From: Deltaproteobacteria bacterium | GTDB taxonomy: Bacteria > Myxococcota_A > Polyangia > HGW-17 > SLPX01 | Assembly (NCBI GenBank): GCA_021162935.1 | Contig: JAGGXR010000030.1 | Span: 1-64,000, forward strand | DNA length: 64,000 nucleotides | Direction: 5' to 3' | Shown: piece after piece, positions 53,793 through 63,577 of the stretch | Numbering within the stretch: position 1 is the stretch's first letter | Layout of the letters: each line of letters begins with the position of its first letter | Program-made: the position numbers and the translations under genes | The notes under the pieces: model-generated | Told to the model about the DNA's origin: nothing | Seen by the model: the letters and a program-made list of their open reading frames with translations, nothing else | Database searches by the model: none

Positions 53793-55513
53793 AAACGGAT
53801 AAGCTCGCCAGAATCGTTTCTCAAAACATGCGCCGGAACATGGGGCACATGGCTCTGTCTGCAATCGGAATCATCGCGGGGATCGCCGCCTTTTCTTTTT
53901 TTCTGGCGCTGGGTCTCGGGGTCAGGCACTGGGTGCATAGCGACAATTTTCTGCCCCTCACAAAACTTGAAGTCATTCCGCCGAAAAAATCGCTCGAAAA
54001 AGACCCGTCCAAACTCAAGACCCCAATCAATGACGCCCTCGTCACTCAAATTCGCAATCGCAAGGAAGTGCGGGACGCCTACCCTAAAATGCGCTTCGCA
54101 TTCCCTGGCATGGGTCATGGCGGCAAAGGCCTGTTCGGTCACGACATCCACATCGAATTCATCGGTGACGGAATCGACCCCCACCTCGTCAAGGACCACA
54201 AGGGTTTCTCCTGCGGAGGCAAACAGAAAGATTGTGCCTTCAAGGATTGGTGGGCCATCGAGCAGCCGAAACATCAATGTCGGGACAATCATGATTGTCC
54301 TTCCGCCAAACCCTGCCTGGCCACCACGCACTCCTGTGCGCAATGTTCCTGCGATGCCGACTGCGGCAAGGCCAACACCTGTGACCCCATCACCAAAATC
54401 TGCATCCCGGCCCTGAAATGCTGGCCCAACGACCCGTACATCCGGAATCAGGCAGGAAAAATCGTCAAAGACGAGTTTGGCCGACCGGCTCACAAAAAGG
54501 GGCACAAGGATGCGGACTGCTGGCGAATCTCGAGTCGCTTTCGGTGCGACACCACCAGGAATCGATGCACGAATGCCTGCGTCTACGACGACCAATGCGG
54601 CCCAGGTTACTACTGCGACAAAGGCCTGACCCACACCTGCTATCGGGCCATCCCGGCACTCGTGTCCCAGTACCTCATCGAATTGTACAATGGATCGGTT
54701 GCTCCTGGACGTGGCTGGTCCCAGATCGACGACAAGACGGTCTCCCAGTTCTTGGGGCTCACCTTCACGGCCGAATTGGGCGAGTCGGTCATCGGGGGGG
54801 CGGCAATCAATGTCAAATCCCTGCAACGCAGGATTCAACTCATCGGTATCAGTGATCGGGCCATTCCGCTGGGCGTAACCGTTCCTATCGGGTACGTCAA
54901 ACGCTGGAACAAGTACTTCTCGCGCAAGGACGCGCATGGTGTCTCGCTCGAACCGTTCAAATTCAAACACTACACGAGTGTCGTGGTCTGGCTCAAGGAC
55001 AAATCCAAGGTCAGTTCCTTCACTCGTTTCATCAAGAAACTCGGATTCGAACTCTCCGACAACAAAGCGGAAACCGTGGGCCTCCTCATCACTATCGTCA
55101 CCATTCTCCTGTCCATCGTGTCGGCCTTCATCGTGCTCATCTCGGCCATCAACATTTCCCACACGTATTACATGCTCATCAGCGAACGTCGTTGGGAGAT
55201 CGGCGTGATGCGGGCCGTCGGGGCCAGTCGATGGGACATTCGCAACATCATCTTAGGGGAGGCAGCCGTCTTGGGCTTAGCAAGCGGCATCGCCGGCCTT
55301 GCGACCGGAATCGGGCTCGCTCGCCTCGTGGATGTCATCAATCAAAAATGGGTGCCCTACTTCCCATTCAAGCCCCATACCTATTTCCATTTCTCCTGGT
55401 GGCTCATCTTGTTCTCCCTGGCCTTTGCCACCCTGTTCTGCGTGGCTGGAGCCTTCCTGCCCGCGAACAGAGCCGCCCGCATGGAACCAGCCGACGCCCT
55501 GACCGTGCACTGA
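53789..55513 (+). CDS. MacB/FtsX-type ABC permease with Cys-rich periplasmic insert
   Basis: 574 residues; four membrane spans as in MacB. The first span (MALSAIGIIAGIAAFSFFLALGLG) is at about 27-50; the last three (LLITIVTILLSIVSAFIVLI, ILGEAAVLGLASGIAGLATG, FSWWLILFSLAFATLFCVAGAFL) follow residue 430, with the conserved ERRWEIGVMRAVGAS coupling segment. The periplasmic domain between them contains an insert at about 141-284 with 19 cysteines in small spaced groups (CDADCGKANTCD, CTNACVYDDQCGPGYYC), like Dickkopf/EGF-type disulfide modules. Such modules are not part of ordinary MacB or LolCE permeases. The insert is in frame and flanked by normal sequence. It probably engages an extracytoplasmic partner; inferred. 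Confidence 0.87.
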   Translation: MKTDKLARIVSQNMRRNMGHMALSAIGIIAGIAAFSFFLALGLGVRHWVHSDNFLPLTKLEVIPPKKSLEKDPSKLKTPINDALVTQIRNRKEVRDAYPKMRFAFPGMGHGGKGLFGHDIHIEFIGDGIDPHLVKDHKGFSCGGKQKDCAFKDWWAIEQPKHQCRDNHDCPSAKPCLATTHSCAQCSCDADCGKANTCDPITKICIPALKCWPNDPYIRNQAGKIVKDEFGRPAHKKGHKDADCWRISSRFRCDTTRNRCTNACVYDDQCGPGYYCDKGLTHTCYRAIPALVSQYLIELYNGSVAPGRGWSQIDDKTVSQFLGLTFTAELGESVIGGAAINVKSLQRRIQLIGISDRAIPLGVTVPIGYVKRWNKYFSRKDAHGVSLEPFKFKHYTSVVVWLKDKSKVSSFTRFIKKLGFELSDNKAETVGLLITIVTILLSIVSAFIVLISAINISHTYYMLISERRWEIGVMRAVGASRWDIRNIILGEAAVLGLASGIAGLATGIGLARLVDVINQKWVPYFPFKPHTYFHFSWWLILFSLAFATLFCVAGAFLPANRAARMEPADALTVH

Positions 55514-55533
55514 TCCGCAAAGGCATCCAGGTC

Positions 55534-58344
55534 ATGCGGATCCATCCATCAAATACGAAATGTGCCGCGATTTTTATGGTTGTCTGCACCATGATGGGCG
55601 ACCAGGTGGCTCGGGCCGACACGCCGATCGTGCCCGGCCCGGACGGTGCCCTGTCGCAGTGGCTCCTACTCGGCCCCCTGTCCCTTCCGACCTCCGGCGA
55701 ACCTCGATTCGATCCCAGCGAACTGACCCCGGCAGTCGCCCCCCACCTCAGAGGCCACGCCCTTCCGTGGCGCCTCCTGCAAAAAATGACCCGACGCGTT
55801 GATCTCACGAGGAAGGCTTGGCATTTGCCCAGAGCAGAGGCCTATCTGGGGCTGTTCCTGGTCTCGACACAGGACACGAAAATCCACGTACTCCTATCCA
55901 GCACCGGAAGCAGGGAGGTTTGGCTCGACGGCCGCCGGATCTCGACCGGACGGTCCATCCACCTGCGACCGGACCAGAACTTGGTGGACCTGTCTTTGGC
56001 CCCGGGCCGCCATCGGCTCGTCGTCCGACTCGTGCGGGCGGCACGCAGCCGTCGATGGGAAGCGCTCATTCGATTCCTCGATGACCGATATGGACCGCTT
56101 GGCCAATCCGTGACCATCGAGGCCCCTACTCCTGCAGGTCCGTCTGGGCTCGTCCTGCGTCTGGACCGACGGATCACACCACGAGGTCTCGTCCACCGAC
56201 TCGTGGCCCATGCCCCCGGAGGCGCCATCGGCATCCACAAACTCCAGGTGCACATCAAGCCTATGCTGGGTCCGACGAAAAACCTCGTCTTCCACATCCC
56301 GTCGCAACGCCTCGTGCAGGGCTGGAACCTCCCCCTCGACAAAGGCCAGCCAGCCGGCGGACTCGCATGGATTCGGGTCGGCTCCCGGCGCTGGAGCCTG
56401 GCGGCCCATCGGAAGCTCTGCATGGACCTACTGCTCGCACGCCGACTCGTCACACTAGCGCCGAGCACCCTGCCACGACCGGCGATCGACTCGGTTCTGT
56501 TCCAAATACAAGACATCACCAAACATGTGCAATCCGGCCGCATCACCACTTCCATCCGCCGCCGCCTGCATTGGACGCTCAAATGGGCCAAGGTATTGGC
56601 AGGAGGCCACAATCCGTTTCGGCATCTGCACGGCCGCATCGTTGAGGCGATCCGCTCGCCTGCCGACGGCAGTCTCCAACCGTACTCCCTCTGGGTTCCC
56701 CGCGGCTATGACCCACGGCGTCGGTACCGACTCTACGTCATGCTCCATGGTATGAACGGCAGTCACCGCCAGGGCCTCAGTCAGATGCTGGGGGTCTGGA
56801 TGCCGGAAAAGGACCCCACGCCGTGGAGCCGATTCCTCGAACATCCGCGGCCGCCGCGCATCACTCCAAACGCGTTCATCCTCGCCCCCCAGGCCTTTGG
56901 CAATTCGTTCTACCGCCATGCTGGGGAACAGGCCGTCCTGCAGGCAATCCGACAGATTCTTCGCACCTACCCCATCGATCCGAGACGCGTCATCTTGGTG
57001 GGCCATTCCATGGGTGGCACAGGCGTCCTGGAACTCGCGGTCCGACATCCCGACCTATTCGCCGGCACTGTTTCCATGGCAGGCTATCCCAGTCGCTGGA
57101 TCTATCCATCCATCCGAAAAGGGCCGCTGCGATCCTGGGAACTGTTGGCCGCCAGGACATGGTCCCCTCGGCTCTGGGCGGAAAACGCCCGACACATACC
57201 GCTCGTGGCCGTCCATGGAACCAGAGACCACGCCGAACGGGCCACCCGCCTCGTGGCAGCCTATCGACGACTCCACATCCCCGCCAGCATCCACCTCTAC
57301 GACATGGGCCATGACGTCTGGCGACGCTACCTGGACAAAGGAGACATCTACCGAGAAACAGCCGGATGGCGACGACCGGGACGGCAAACGCACATCGTCT
57401 TCCGCACCACGAGGCTGCGTTGGAACCACTCCGGATGGGTCACTATCGAGCGACGATCCCACTTCGATCGCTGGTCCAGGGTCGACGCCAAACAGACAGG
57501 GCCGCACCTCGTGGTCCATACGAACAATGTGACGCGGCTCCGCCTCACCCCTTCTTTTCGACCAAGCACCCGCCGCGTCCACATCGACGTGGATGGACAA
57601 CCACTGACCTTCCCAAACCCCAACGGACCCATCCTGCTCAATCAAGCAAACGGCCGCTGGAAGCGATCAGACAACAGAAAGGCCCCAAGTAATCTGGCCA
57701 AAATTCCAGGCCTCGAAGGCCCCATCGACGACTTCTACTATGGCCCCGTTACCGTGGTCTACGGAACGAAGGACGCCACCATGACCCCGCTCCTGCAGTC
57801 CATTGCCGCGGACATGGCCCATTTCCGATCCAGTGACGTGCGGTATCCGGTGGTTGCCGACCGTGGGTTGACGCCGGATCGGATGGCGTCGTCGAACCTC
57901 CTACTCATCGGAGGAGCTGCGTTCAACAGGGTCACCGGGCGACTCAACCGCTTCCTTCCTATCCAGATCACGGCCTCCGCGATCCGTGTAGGCTCCTGCG
58001 TCTACCGAGGGTCGCGTCTCGGCACGCTGTTCGTCTTTCCCAATCCTCTGGTCCCTGGACGGTACATCATGATTCTGGAGGGAACGAGCCCCCGAGCCCT
58101 ACTCGCCCATGGTCTCCTACCTCGATACCTGCCCGATTACGTGGTGTTCGACGACCGGATTCGTACGGATGAACGTCCCCGAATCCTTGGACCGCATCGA
58201 TCGGTCGTGGCCGCCGGATTCTTCGATGAACGATGGCGGCCACCAAGAACCTGTCACATGAGCAGCCCGACGGGCGCCCCCAGGCCCACACCATCGATCC
58301 CGTCCGTGCCATGGCACCTCGAAACCGAACGAAGGGCTCACTGA
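55534..58344 (+). CDS. Large secreted esterase/alpha-beta hydrolase with extra domains
   Basis: About 936 residues. The ATG gives a signal peptide (MRIHPSNTKCAAIFMVVCTM). Residues about 30-350 are beta-rich and contain a PA14- or carbohydrate-binding-like module (LHLFLVST-type strands around 105; STGSREVWLDGRRI). The hydrolase domain (about 380-620) has YRLYVMLHGMNGS near 400, AFGNSFY, VILVGHSMGGTGVLEL with Ser near 492, PLVAVHGTRDHAERA near 555 and the catalytic-type His in YDMGHDVWRRYL near 592. The final 310 residues (from about 625) are another beta-rich region. It resembles feruloyl-esterase/PHB-depolymerase-like enzymes by its Ser motif. It starts 20 bases after the permease stop, so one operon. 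Confidence 0.8.
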   Translation: MRIHPSNTKCAAIFMVVCTMMGDQVARADTPIVPGPDGALSQWLLLGPLSLPTSGEPRFDPSELTPAVAPHLRGHALPWRLLQKMTRRVDLTRKAWHLPRAEAYLGLFLVSTQDTKIHVLLSSTGSREVWLDGRRISTGRSIHLRPDQNLVDLSLAPGRHRLVVRLVRAARSRRWEALIRFLDDRYGPLGQSVTIEAPTPAGPSGLVLRLDRRITPRGLVHRLVAHAPGGAIGIHKLQVHIKPMLGPTKNLVFHIPSQRLVQGWNLPLDKGQPAGGLAWIRVGSRRWSLAAHRKLCMDLLLARRLVTLAPSTLPRPAIDSVLFQIQDITKHVQSGRITTSIRRRLHWTLKWAKVLAGGHNPFRHLHGRIVEAIRSPADGSLQPYSLWVPRGYDPRRRYRLYVMLHGMNGSHRQGLSQMLGVWMPEKDPTPWSRFLEHPRPPRITPNAFILAPQAFGNSFYRHAGEQAVLQAIRQILRTYPIDPRRVILVGHSMGGTGVLELAVRHPDLFAGTVSMAGYPSRWIYPSIRKGPLRSWELLAARTWSPRLWAENARHIPLVAVHGTRDHAERATRLVAAYRRLHIPASIHLYDMGHDVWRRYLDKGDIYRETAGWRRPGRQTHIVFRTTRLRWNHSGWVTIERRSHFDRWSRVDAKQTGPHLVVHTNNVTRLRLTPSFRPSTRRVHIDVDGQPLTFPNPNGPILLNQANGRWKRSDNRKAPSNLAKIPGLEGPIDDFYYGPVTVVYGTKDATMTPLLQSIAADMAHFRSSDVRYPVVADRGLTPDRMASSNLLLIGGAAFNRVTGRLNRFLPIQITASAIRVGSCVYRGSRLGTLFVFPNPLVPGRYIMILEGTSPRALLAHGLLPRYLPDYVVFDDRIRTDERPRILGPHRSVVAAGFFDERWRPPRTCHMSSPTGAPRPTPSIPSVPWHLETERRAH

Positions 58345-60851
58345 GCCGAACGACCAAACCCTCGTTGCGTCCAGAACTTTTGCGCCTCAGCCACAGAATC
58401 CGAACTCAGCACCAACTCCTGCTGCCAATAGGACGGGAGGAGTTCGAGGTAGCGGGTCTCGCCGAATCGCTTCCCCAGCAAAACGATCACACCAAGGTCC
58501 GTTTCGCTCCGAATCACCCGGCCCGCCGCCTGAACCACTCCGGTCAGACCTGGATACAGATAGGCATGCTCGAACCCGCGCCCTCCCCGGCGATCGTGGT
58601 ACTCCAGCATGAGCCGCCTTTCAAAGGTCACCATGGGCAATCCCGGCCCCACCACCACCGCACTGACCGCCATCTCGCCAGGAAAATCGACGCCCTCGGC
58701 CAGGGTTCCTCCCAGAACCGTGCAGACGACGAGGCTGTCGGTCGCCGTATCCTCCGCTCGACGGCGAAGTACCTCCAACGCCTCACCTGTTGCCTGGGGC
58801 CCCGTGACCACTAACACCGATGCATTCCCGCCCTGCTTCCGCAGGGCCAGCTCCACCAGCGGAATCGCACCGGACATATACGAATAGCTCGGAAAAAAGA
58901 CGAGATGATTGCCAGGCCGTGCCAAGGCGATACCCGCAATCTTTGTGCAAACGTCCATCACGGAAGATGCCCGGTCTTCGTACCTGGTGGACAGGGACAG
59001 ATCCGCCACCAGAAGGCGATTGGCTGCGGGAAACGGCGAAGGGTACTGACTCGACGCATGATTGTGGGCCGTGAGCCCCAGACCATCGAGATAGAATTCC
59101 AGGGGCTCCAAGGTGGCACTCATGGCCACCGCCGAATGAAAAGACTTGAACTTCTCGCCGAGATACCTGGCCGGATCGAGGCACTGAACCTGGAGCACCT
59201 CACGCCCAGGCGTTTCGTCACGCCGCAGGAGCACGACGCGATCTTCCTTCAGATCGTCGCAAGCCTCTGCAAAGGCAAAGAACCGGAAACAGAAATCGAT
59301 CGCCGGGTCCACGACGCGACGCGAGCCTTCCTTTCGATAGGGCACGAACGGCATGGGGCGGCGCCCGCCGCTCTTGATGTAGGCAAGATAGTCGAGCAAC
59401 CACAACTCGACCCGCTCCTGGAGGCGACCGATGGGACCGACGGCGAGATCGACCACTGATATGGATTCGCTGGCTCTGGGCCCCATCACCTGCTGCTGCA
59501 CCACATCTTCGAAGAATGCATCGAGATCCAAAAGCCATTCCAGCAGCTCACGGTAGATGGGAGACGGGCCGGACATGCATCCATGCTCCAACTCATGAAG
59601 CTCCACGCGTTCGAGGGCCGGAGACAAAAATTCGATGGCACGTCGGTAGAGGTTATGGGCCTCGTCCACCACGAGACTCCAACGCCGTGCCTTTCGACTG
59701 GCAAAATCCGTGCTGCCCAATCGGGAAAGGGCCACGCTGGGGTGGAACGCGTAGTTGAAATCGCAAACCACGGCTTCCGCTCCATACGCGAGAGAAAGAC
59801 CGAGTTCGAAGGGACATAGGCCATGGCTGTCCGCTTCCCGGCGGATCTGCTCCGCCCAGACCACACCACCGCGAAGGAGCCGCCCGGGCAACTCCGCCTC
59901 GGCCATCCTGACCTGCCAATCGCGGATCCGATCGCAGTGCTTCGGGATGCACAGGATTTCTTTTTGGGGACAGGAGCGCTCCTTGGATTCGAGCTGCACC
60001 ACAGTGACGCCGCACCCTGGCTCCACCAGGGTCTCGGCTGTCTGGAGGGCCAGTTCCTGCTGACTCACCTTGGCCGTGGTGAACAGGAGCCGCCGATCGG
60101 ACTCGATACAGGCTTTGAGCATGGGCTGGAGCACGGCGGCGGTCTTGCCGATGCCCGTCGGCGCCGACAGAGCCAGATTCAGTCCGAAGGATGCCGCCCC
60201 TTGGACGTCCTCGACGGCTCGACGTTGAAACGGACGGTACGTATCGAAAGGAAAGGTGATTCGCTCGGCCCAGGCACGACGCCGTCGACGCTGCTTCGAT
60301 TGAGCCACCCGTTCGGCAATCAGAGAGGAAATCCGGTCCTGGACGAACTGAGAACAGATCTCGTCATCGTAGCCAACGTCGATTCGAGTCAGGTGTTGGT
60401 CAAACACGTCCATGAGCACGAGGGTGCCCGCCACGGATGCGCCCGGGCCAAGCTCCTGCGACAAAAAGTGGCAATAGAGCCGACACTGCCACGCATAGGC
60501 ATCCAGGGCCGAGGAGCCAAACAGGTCCGTCTGGGACACCGATTTTACGGGATCCGACGTGTCCGTCCAGCTCTTGAGTTCTTCGACCACCCAGCGATCC
60601 TGATCCTGGTAGAGCCCGTCCATGCGGCCGGAAACCCCCACGGCGTATCCGTCCACTTCGGAACTCCAACGCACCGTCCGTTCCGCCTCGTATCCAGAGA
60701 CCTCGGACTCCCTCTTCAGGCGATAGATCCGATGCATGTGTTGACCCAAACGAAGTCTTGCATCAGCCACCATCCCCCCTTCAGATACGGATGACACACC
60801 TGCGAGTTCTCGAACGGAAAAAAGGAAACAGTCCTTTCCTTCCGCAGGCAT
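58338..60851 (-). CDS. PD-(D/E)XK nuclease-XPD/DinG-like helicase fusion
   Basis: About 837 residues from the ATG at 60851; GTG codons at 60869 or 60875 behind GGGGAG are alternatives. The N-terminal domain (about 1-200) has GRMDGLYQDQDRWVVEELKSW, which fits the D...ExK core of Cas4/RecB-type nucleases. The helicase domain starts FDTYRPFQRRAVEDVQ near 225, then Walker A APTGIGKTAA near 250, Fe-S cysteines (RSCPQKEILCIPKHC and GLCPFEL, about 305-365), DEAH at VVDEAHNLYRR near 400, and the C-terminal half (MSATLEPLEFYLDG; AEGVDFPGEM; GRVIRSETDLG). It should unwind DNA 5'-3' with the nuclease trimming. The 3' end overlaps the esterase gene by seven bases. Confidence 0.88.
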   Translation of the reverse strand: MPAEGKDCFLFSVRELAGVSSVSEGGMVADARLRLGQHMHRIYRLKRESEVSGYEAERTVRWSSEVDGYAVGVSGRMDGLYQDQDRWVVEELKSWTDTSDPVKSVSQTDLFGSSALDAYAWQCRLYCHFLSQELGPGASVAGTLVLMDVFDQHLTRIDVGYDDEICSQFVQDRISSLIAERVAQSKQRRRRRAWAERITFPFDTYRPFQRRAVEDVQGAASFGLNLALSAPTGIGKTAAVLQPMLKACIESDRRLLFTTAKVSQQELALQTAETLVEPGCGVTVVQLESKERSCPQKEILCIPKHCDRIRDWQVRMAEAELPGRLLRGGVVWAEQIRREADSHGLCPFELGLSLAYGAEAVVCDFNYAFHPSVALSRLGSTDFASRKARRWSLVVDEAHNLYRRAIEFLSPALERVELHELEHGCMSGPSPIYRELLEWLLDLDAFFEDVVQQQVMGPRASESISVVDLAVGPIGRLQERVELWLLDYLAYIKSGGRRPMPFVPYRKEGSRRVVDPAIDFCFRFFAFAEACDDLKEDRVVLLRRDETPGREVLQVQCLDPARYLGEKFKSFHSAVAMSATLEPLEFYLDGLGLTAHNHASSQYPSPFPAANRLLVADLSLSTRYEDRASSVMDVCTKIAGIALARPGNHLVFFPSYSYMSGAIPLVELALRKQGGNASVLVVTGPQATGEALEVLRRRAEDTATDSLVVCTVLGGTLAEGVDFPGEMAVSAVVVGPGLPMVTFERRLMLEYHDRRGGRGFEHAYLYPGLTGVVQAAGRVIRSETDLGVIVLLGKRFGETRYLELLPSYWQQELVLSSDSVAEAQKFWTQRGFGRSAQ

Positions 60852-60955
60852 GGCCCGACTAGACACGGTCACACCGCTCCCCAAGACGCATGGGAAGCAA
60901 CCGATCGGTAACAATTGAATGCAGCATCGAAAATCGTGATTCGAAATTGCTGCCG

Positions 60956-63577
60956 CTATTTGCGGTAGATGATGGTCTTGGACGCACCGGGACCAACCGT
61001 CACGTGATAGACCTTTTTGAGATGGAACTCAGGATTGACGAGTTTGACCGTGTGGCGTCCGGCACTCACCTTCACACGCTGCGGAGTCGCCCCGATCTTA
61101 CGGCCATCGATATACACATTCGCCCATGGTCTGGACCCCACCCGAATAAATCCTTTGGCACCCGACGCGGTCTCGCTCGGCCTCGGCCTTGGTCTCGGCC
61201 TTGGTCTCGGCCTCGGTCTGGGCCTGGGAGGTTCCACGTGACGGACATGGCGCGGTTCGACGATCCTGGGCTGCTCCACGTGACGGACCGGCCTCGGGTG
61301 CCTGGCAACGGCCACCTCCGAGGAGGATGCTCGTTCGAGTTCCGCCTCGACGACCAATTCGGGCTGGCCCTGGAACTGCAGATCCTTGGTGAATTTTTCA
61401 TATCCCTTCGCCCGAACTTCCAGACTGTAGCGACCGGTTTGGTCTGGATTCAACTTGTAGCTCAGGGGCAGCGAGTGATGCTCGAACAGCGCCGCACCGT
61501 TTTTGTACAGCGTCGCATGCGCATTCTTGGCCGCACTCTTGACAATGAGCAGAACCACCTTTGGCTGGAGCTCTGCCTTGACTTCAGCCACGACTCCGCC
61601 TTCCAGCGTCACCACCTTTTCCGACCCCATGGGCCAATCCTGATAATTCGGCATCTTGACCTTGACCCGATAGAGCCCGGGAGCAAGGTCGGTAACCTGC
61701 AAAGGCGTCTTGCTGTTCTTGAGTTCTTTTCCATTCAGGCTCACCACCGCACCGGGTGGCTTGGAGGTCACCTTAATGGTGCCCTTGCCCGTCCCCACCA
61801 CCGAACCCGGCAGGGGCGGCGCCACGTCCAGAATGAGCCTCTGCCCGGGTCGCACCTTGAATCTCCGCTCCACCGGCTGACGGCCCGGAGCATCAGCCAT
61901 CAAGACGTGCTGGCCGGGGGCGAGTGCCAGCACCGTGGGTTCACCAAGTTTGACGGCAACGGGATCTCCATCGACGTACACGGTCAATCCTGTTACTGCG
62001 GCTGGATTGAGGACCACTATCCCCTTGGGCTTCGCCCGCAGGAAAAAGAACCAAACGGCCGTGACGCCGGCACCGAGCAGGATCAGCCCAATCAGGGACA
62101 GCCCAATCCACATGCCCATCGGACGCCGGGACGCCACGGGCCCCGAAGGAACTGGGGTCCCCACTGGAGACACGACATCCTGCCCATATCCCGCCACAGC
62201 CGAAGAAAAAGTGTCGACATCGGAAACCGTGTCAGGAATCTCGTCGAATCGTTCCGGTTCCGGTTCGAACGCCGCAATGGGGTCGGCATGCTGCGGTTCG
62301 GGCAATGGGGCCTCCACCGCCCCAATCCCCATCAAAGTCCGCTTGAGCTGCCCCTTGGCTGGACGGTCGAACTCCACCGGCGATGCCGCCGGGGTCGCTG
62401 CCGGCGTGGGATGGAATCCCAACTCGTCGTCAAGGGTCGGCTGCTTGTCGTAGAGTTGGGTTTCGACTTCTTCATCGTCCCAATCCAGGCTCCCATCAGG
62501 AGCCGATGCATCGAATGGATCGTCGAAGCCCGCGTCTTCTTGCCGAGGTTCGTTCCGCCCATCGTAGCCTGCGGGAACGGGCGGGGGGGGCGCCTGCTGG
62601 GCGGGAGGAGGAATATGCTGAAACTCTTTGAGCTTTCTCGTCTCTTCTTCGAGTTCTCGTGCAAAAACCCGCTTCATCCAGGCAGTCAGGTCCTTACCCG
62701 AATAGAACTCACCCGCGCTGTACATGAACGCCTGCAGTTCGTCATGCAGGTCAATGGCAGTTTGATACCGATCTTCCACGTCCCGAGCCAAAGCCTTGAG
62801 GGCAATCCGCTCCAGTTCTTCGGGAATCCGCCGGTTATAAGTGCTCGGTGGCAAAATCTCTACGTTGCGGACTTTTTCCAAGGTGGAAAAATCGCTCTCA
62901 CCGACGAACAAGCGCTCGCCCGTCAGCAACTCATAGAGCACGATGCCCACGGAGAAGACGTCGGAACGCCGATCCAACGGCATCCCACGCACCTGTTCGG
63001 GAGACATGTAGCCGAACTTGCCCTTCAGGATGCCGGCCTGGGTCTTCGACGCTCTGCCCGCAGCCTTGGCGATACCGAAATCGATGATTTTGATCTCGCC
63101 TTCATATGAAATCAAGATGTTCTGCGGACTGATGTCGCGGTGCACCAGGCCAAGTTCCCGCCCCGATGGATCGCGCTTATTGTGCGCATAATCGAGGCCC
63201 TCACAGATCTTCATGACGATGAAGCACGCCTGGGCAATGGGCATGTTCTCGCCGATTTCACGGCTGCGGTCGAAGATCGCCCTCAGATCCTTCCCATGGA
63301 TGAACTCCATGGCAATGTAGTAACTTCCACCTTCGTTACCGAGATCGAATATTTGGGCGATATTGGCATGGTTGAGTTGGACGGCGATCTTGGCCTCGTC
63401 GATGAACATTTTGATAAACTCTTGGTCCTCAGCAATGTTCGGAAGAATCCGCTTCACGGCAATCAGCCGCTGGAATCCTTCGACGCCATAGGTCTTCGCC
63501 TTGAACACCTCGGCCATGCCGCCGACGTTCACACGCTCCAACAAATAGTATTTTCCAAACGGTATCGGTCTTTTCAC
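60956..63577 (-). CDS. Ser/Thr protein kinase with PEGA domains
   Basis: About 873 residues. The GTG start lies seven bases after GGAAGG; the longer frame upstream is not used. The kinase domain (about 1-275) has VNVGGMAEVFKAK (Gly loop), AVKRIL (Lys), LVHRDISPQNILIS near 145, KIIDFGIAK near 164 and GYMSPEQVRG. It is followed by a charged linker rich in Asp/Glu and Pro, a membrane span (IGLSLIGLILLGAGVTAVWFFFL near 495) and periplasmic PEGA units (GTIKVTSKPPGAVVSLNGKE near 615; FIRVGSRPWANVYIDGRKIG near 825). A short segment of eight Pro-Arg pairs lies near 785-800. Target unknown. Confidence 0.9.
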   Translation of the reverse strand: MKRPIPFGKYYLLERVNVGGMAEVFKAKTYGVEGFQRLIAVKRILPNIAEDQEFIKMFIDEAKIAVQLNHANIAQIFDLGNEGGSYYIAMEFIHGKDLRAIFDRSREIGENMPIAQACFIVMKICEGLDYAHNKRDPSGRELGLVHRDISPQNILISYEGEIKIIDFGIAKAAGRASKTQAGILKGKFGYMSPEQVRGMPLDRRSDVFSVGIVLYELLTGERLFVGESDFSTLEKVRNVEILPPSTYNRRIPEELERIALKALARDVEDRYQTAIDLHDELQAFMYSAGEFYSGKDLTAWMKRVFARELEEETRKLKEFQHIPPPAQQAPPPPVPAGYDGRNEPRQEDAGFDDPFDASAPDGSLDWDDEEVETQLYDKQPTLDDELGFHPTPAATPAASPVEFDRPAKGQLKRTLMGIGAVEAPLPEPQHADPIAAFEPEPERFDEIPDTVSDVDTFSSAVAGYGQDVVSPVGTPVPSGPVASRRPMGMWIGLSLIGLILLGAGVTAVWFFFLRAKPKGIVVLNPAAVTGLTVYVDGDPVAVKLGEPTVLALAPGQHVLMADAPGRQPVERRFKVRPGQRLILDVAPPLPGSVVGTGKGTIKVTSKPPGAVVSLNGKELKNSKTPLQVTDLAPGLYRVKVKMPNYQDWPMGSEKVVTLEGGVVAEVKAELQPKVVLLIVKSAAKNAHATLYKNGAALFEHHSLPLSYKLNPDQTGRYSLEVRAKGYEKFTKDLQFQGQPELVVEAELERASSSEVAVARHPRPVRHVEQPRIVEPRHVRHVEPPRPRPRPRPRPRPRPRPSETASGAKGFIRVGSRPWANVYIDGRKIGATPQRVKVSAGRHTVKLVNPEFHLKKVYHVTVGPGASKTIIYRK
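61181..61228. repeat. Pro-Arg codon repeat inside the kinase gene
   Basis: Eight consecutive Pro-Arg codon pairs on the minus strand, using mixed CCC/CCG/CCA and AGG/AGA codons. The DNA is therefore a degenerate six-base repeat rather than a perfect one, which suggests the peptide is maintained. It lies between two extracytoplasmic PEGA regions of the kinase. Confidence 0.75.

Noticed and set aside
60890-63109. Long plus-strand open frame antisense to the Ser/Thr kinase
   Set aside because: Composition-driven shadow of the kinase frame; no motif seen.
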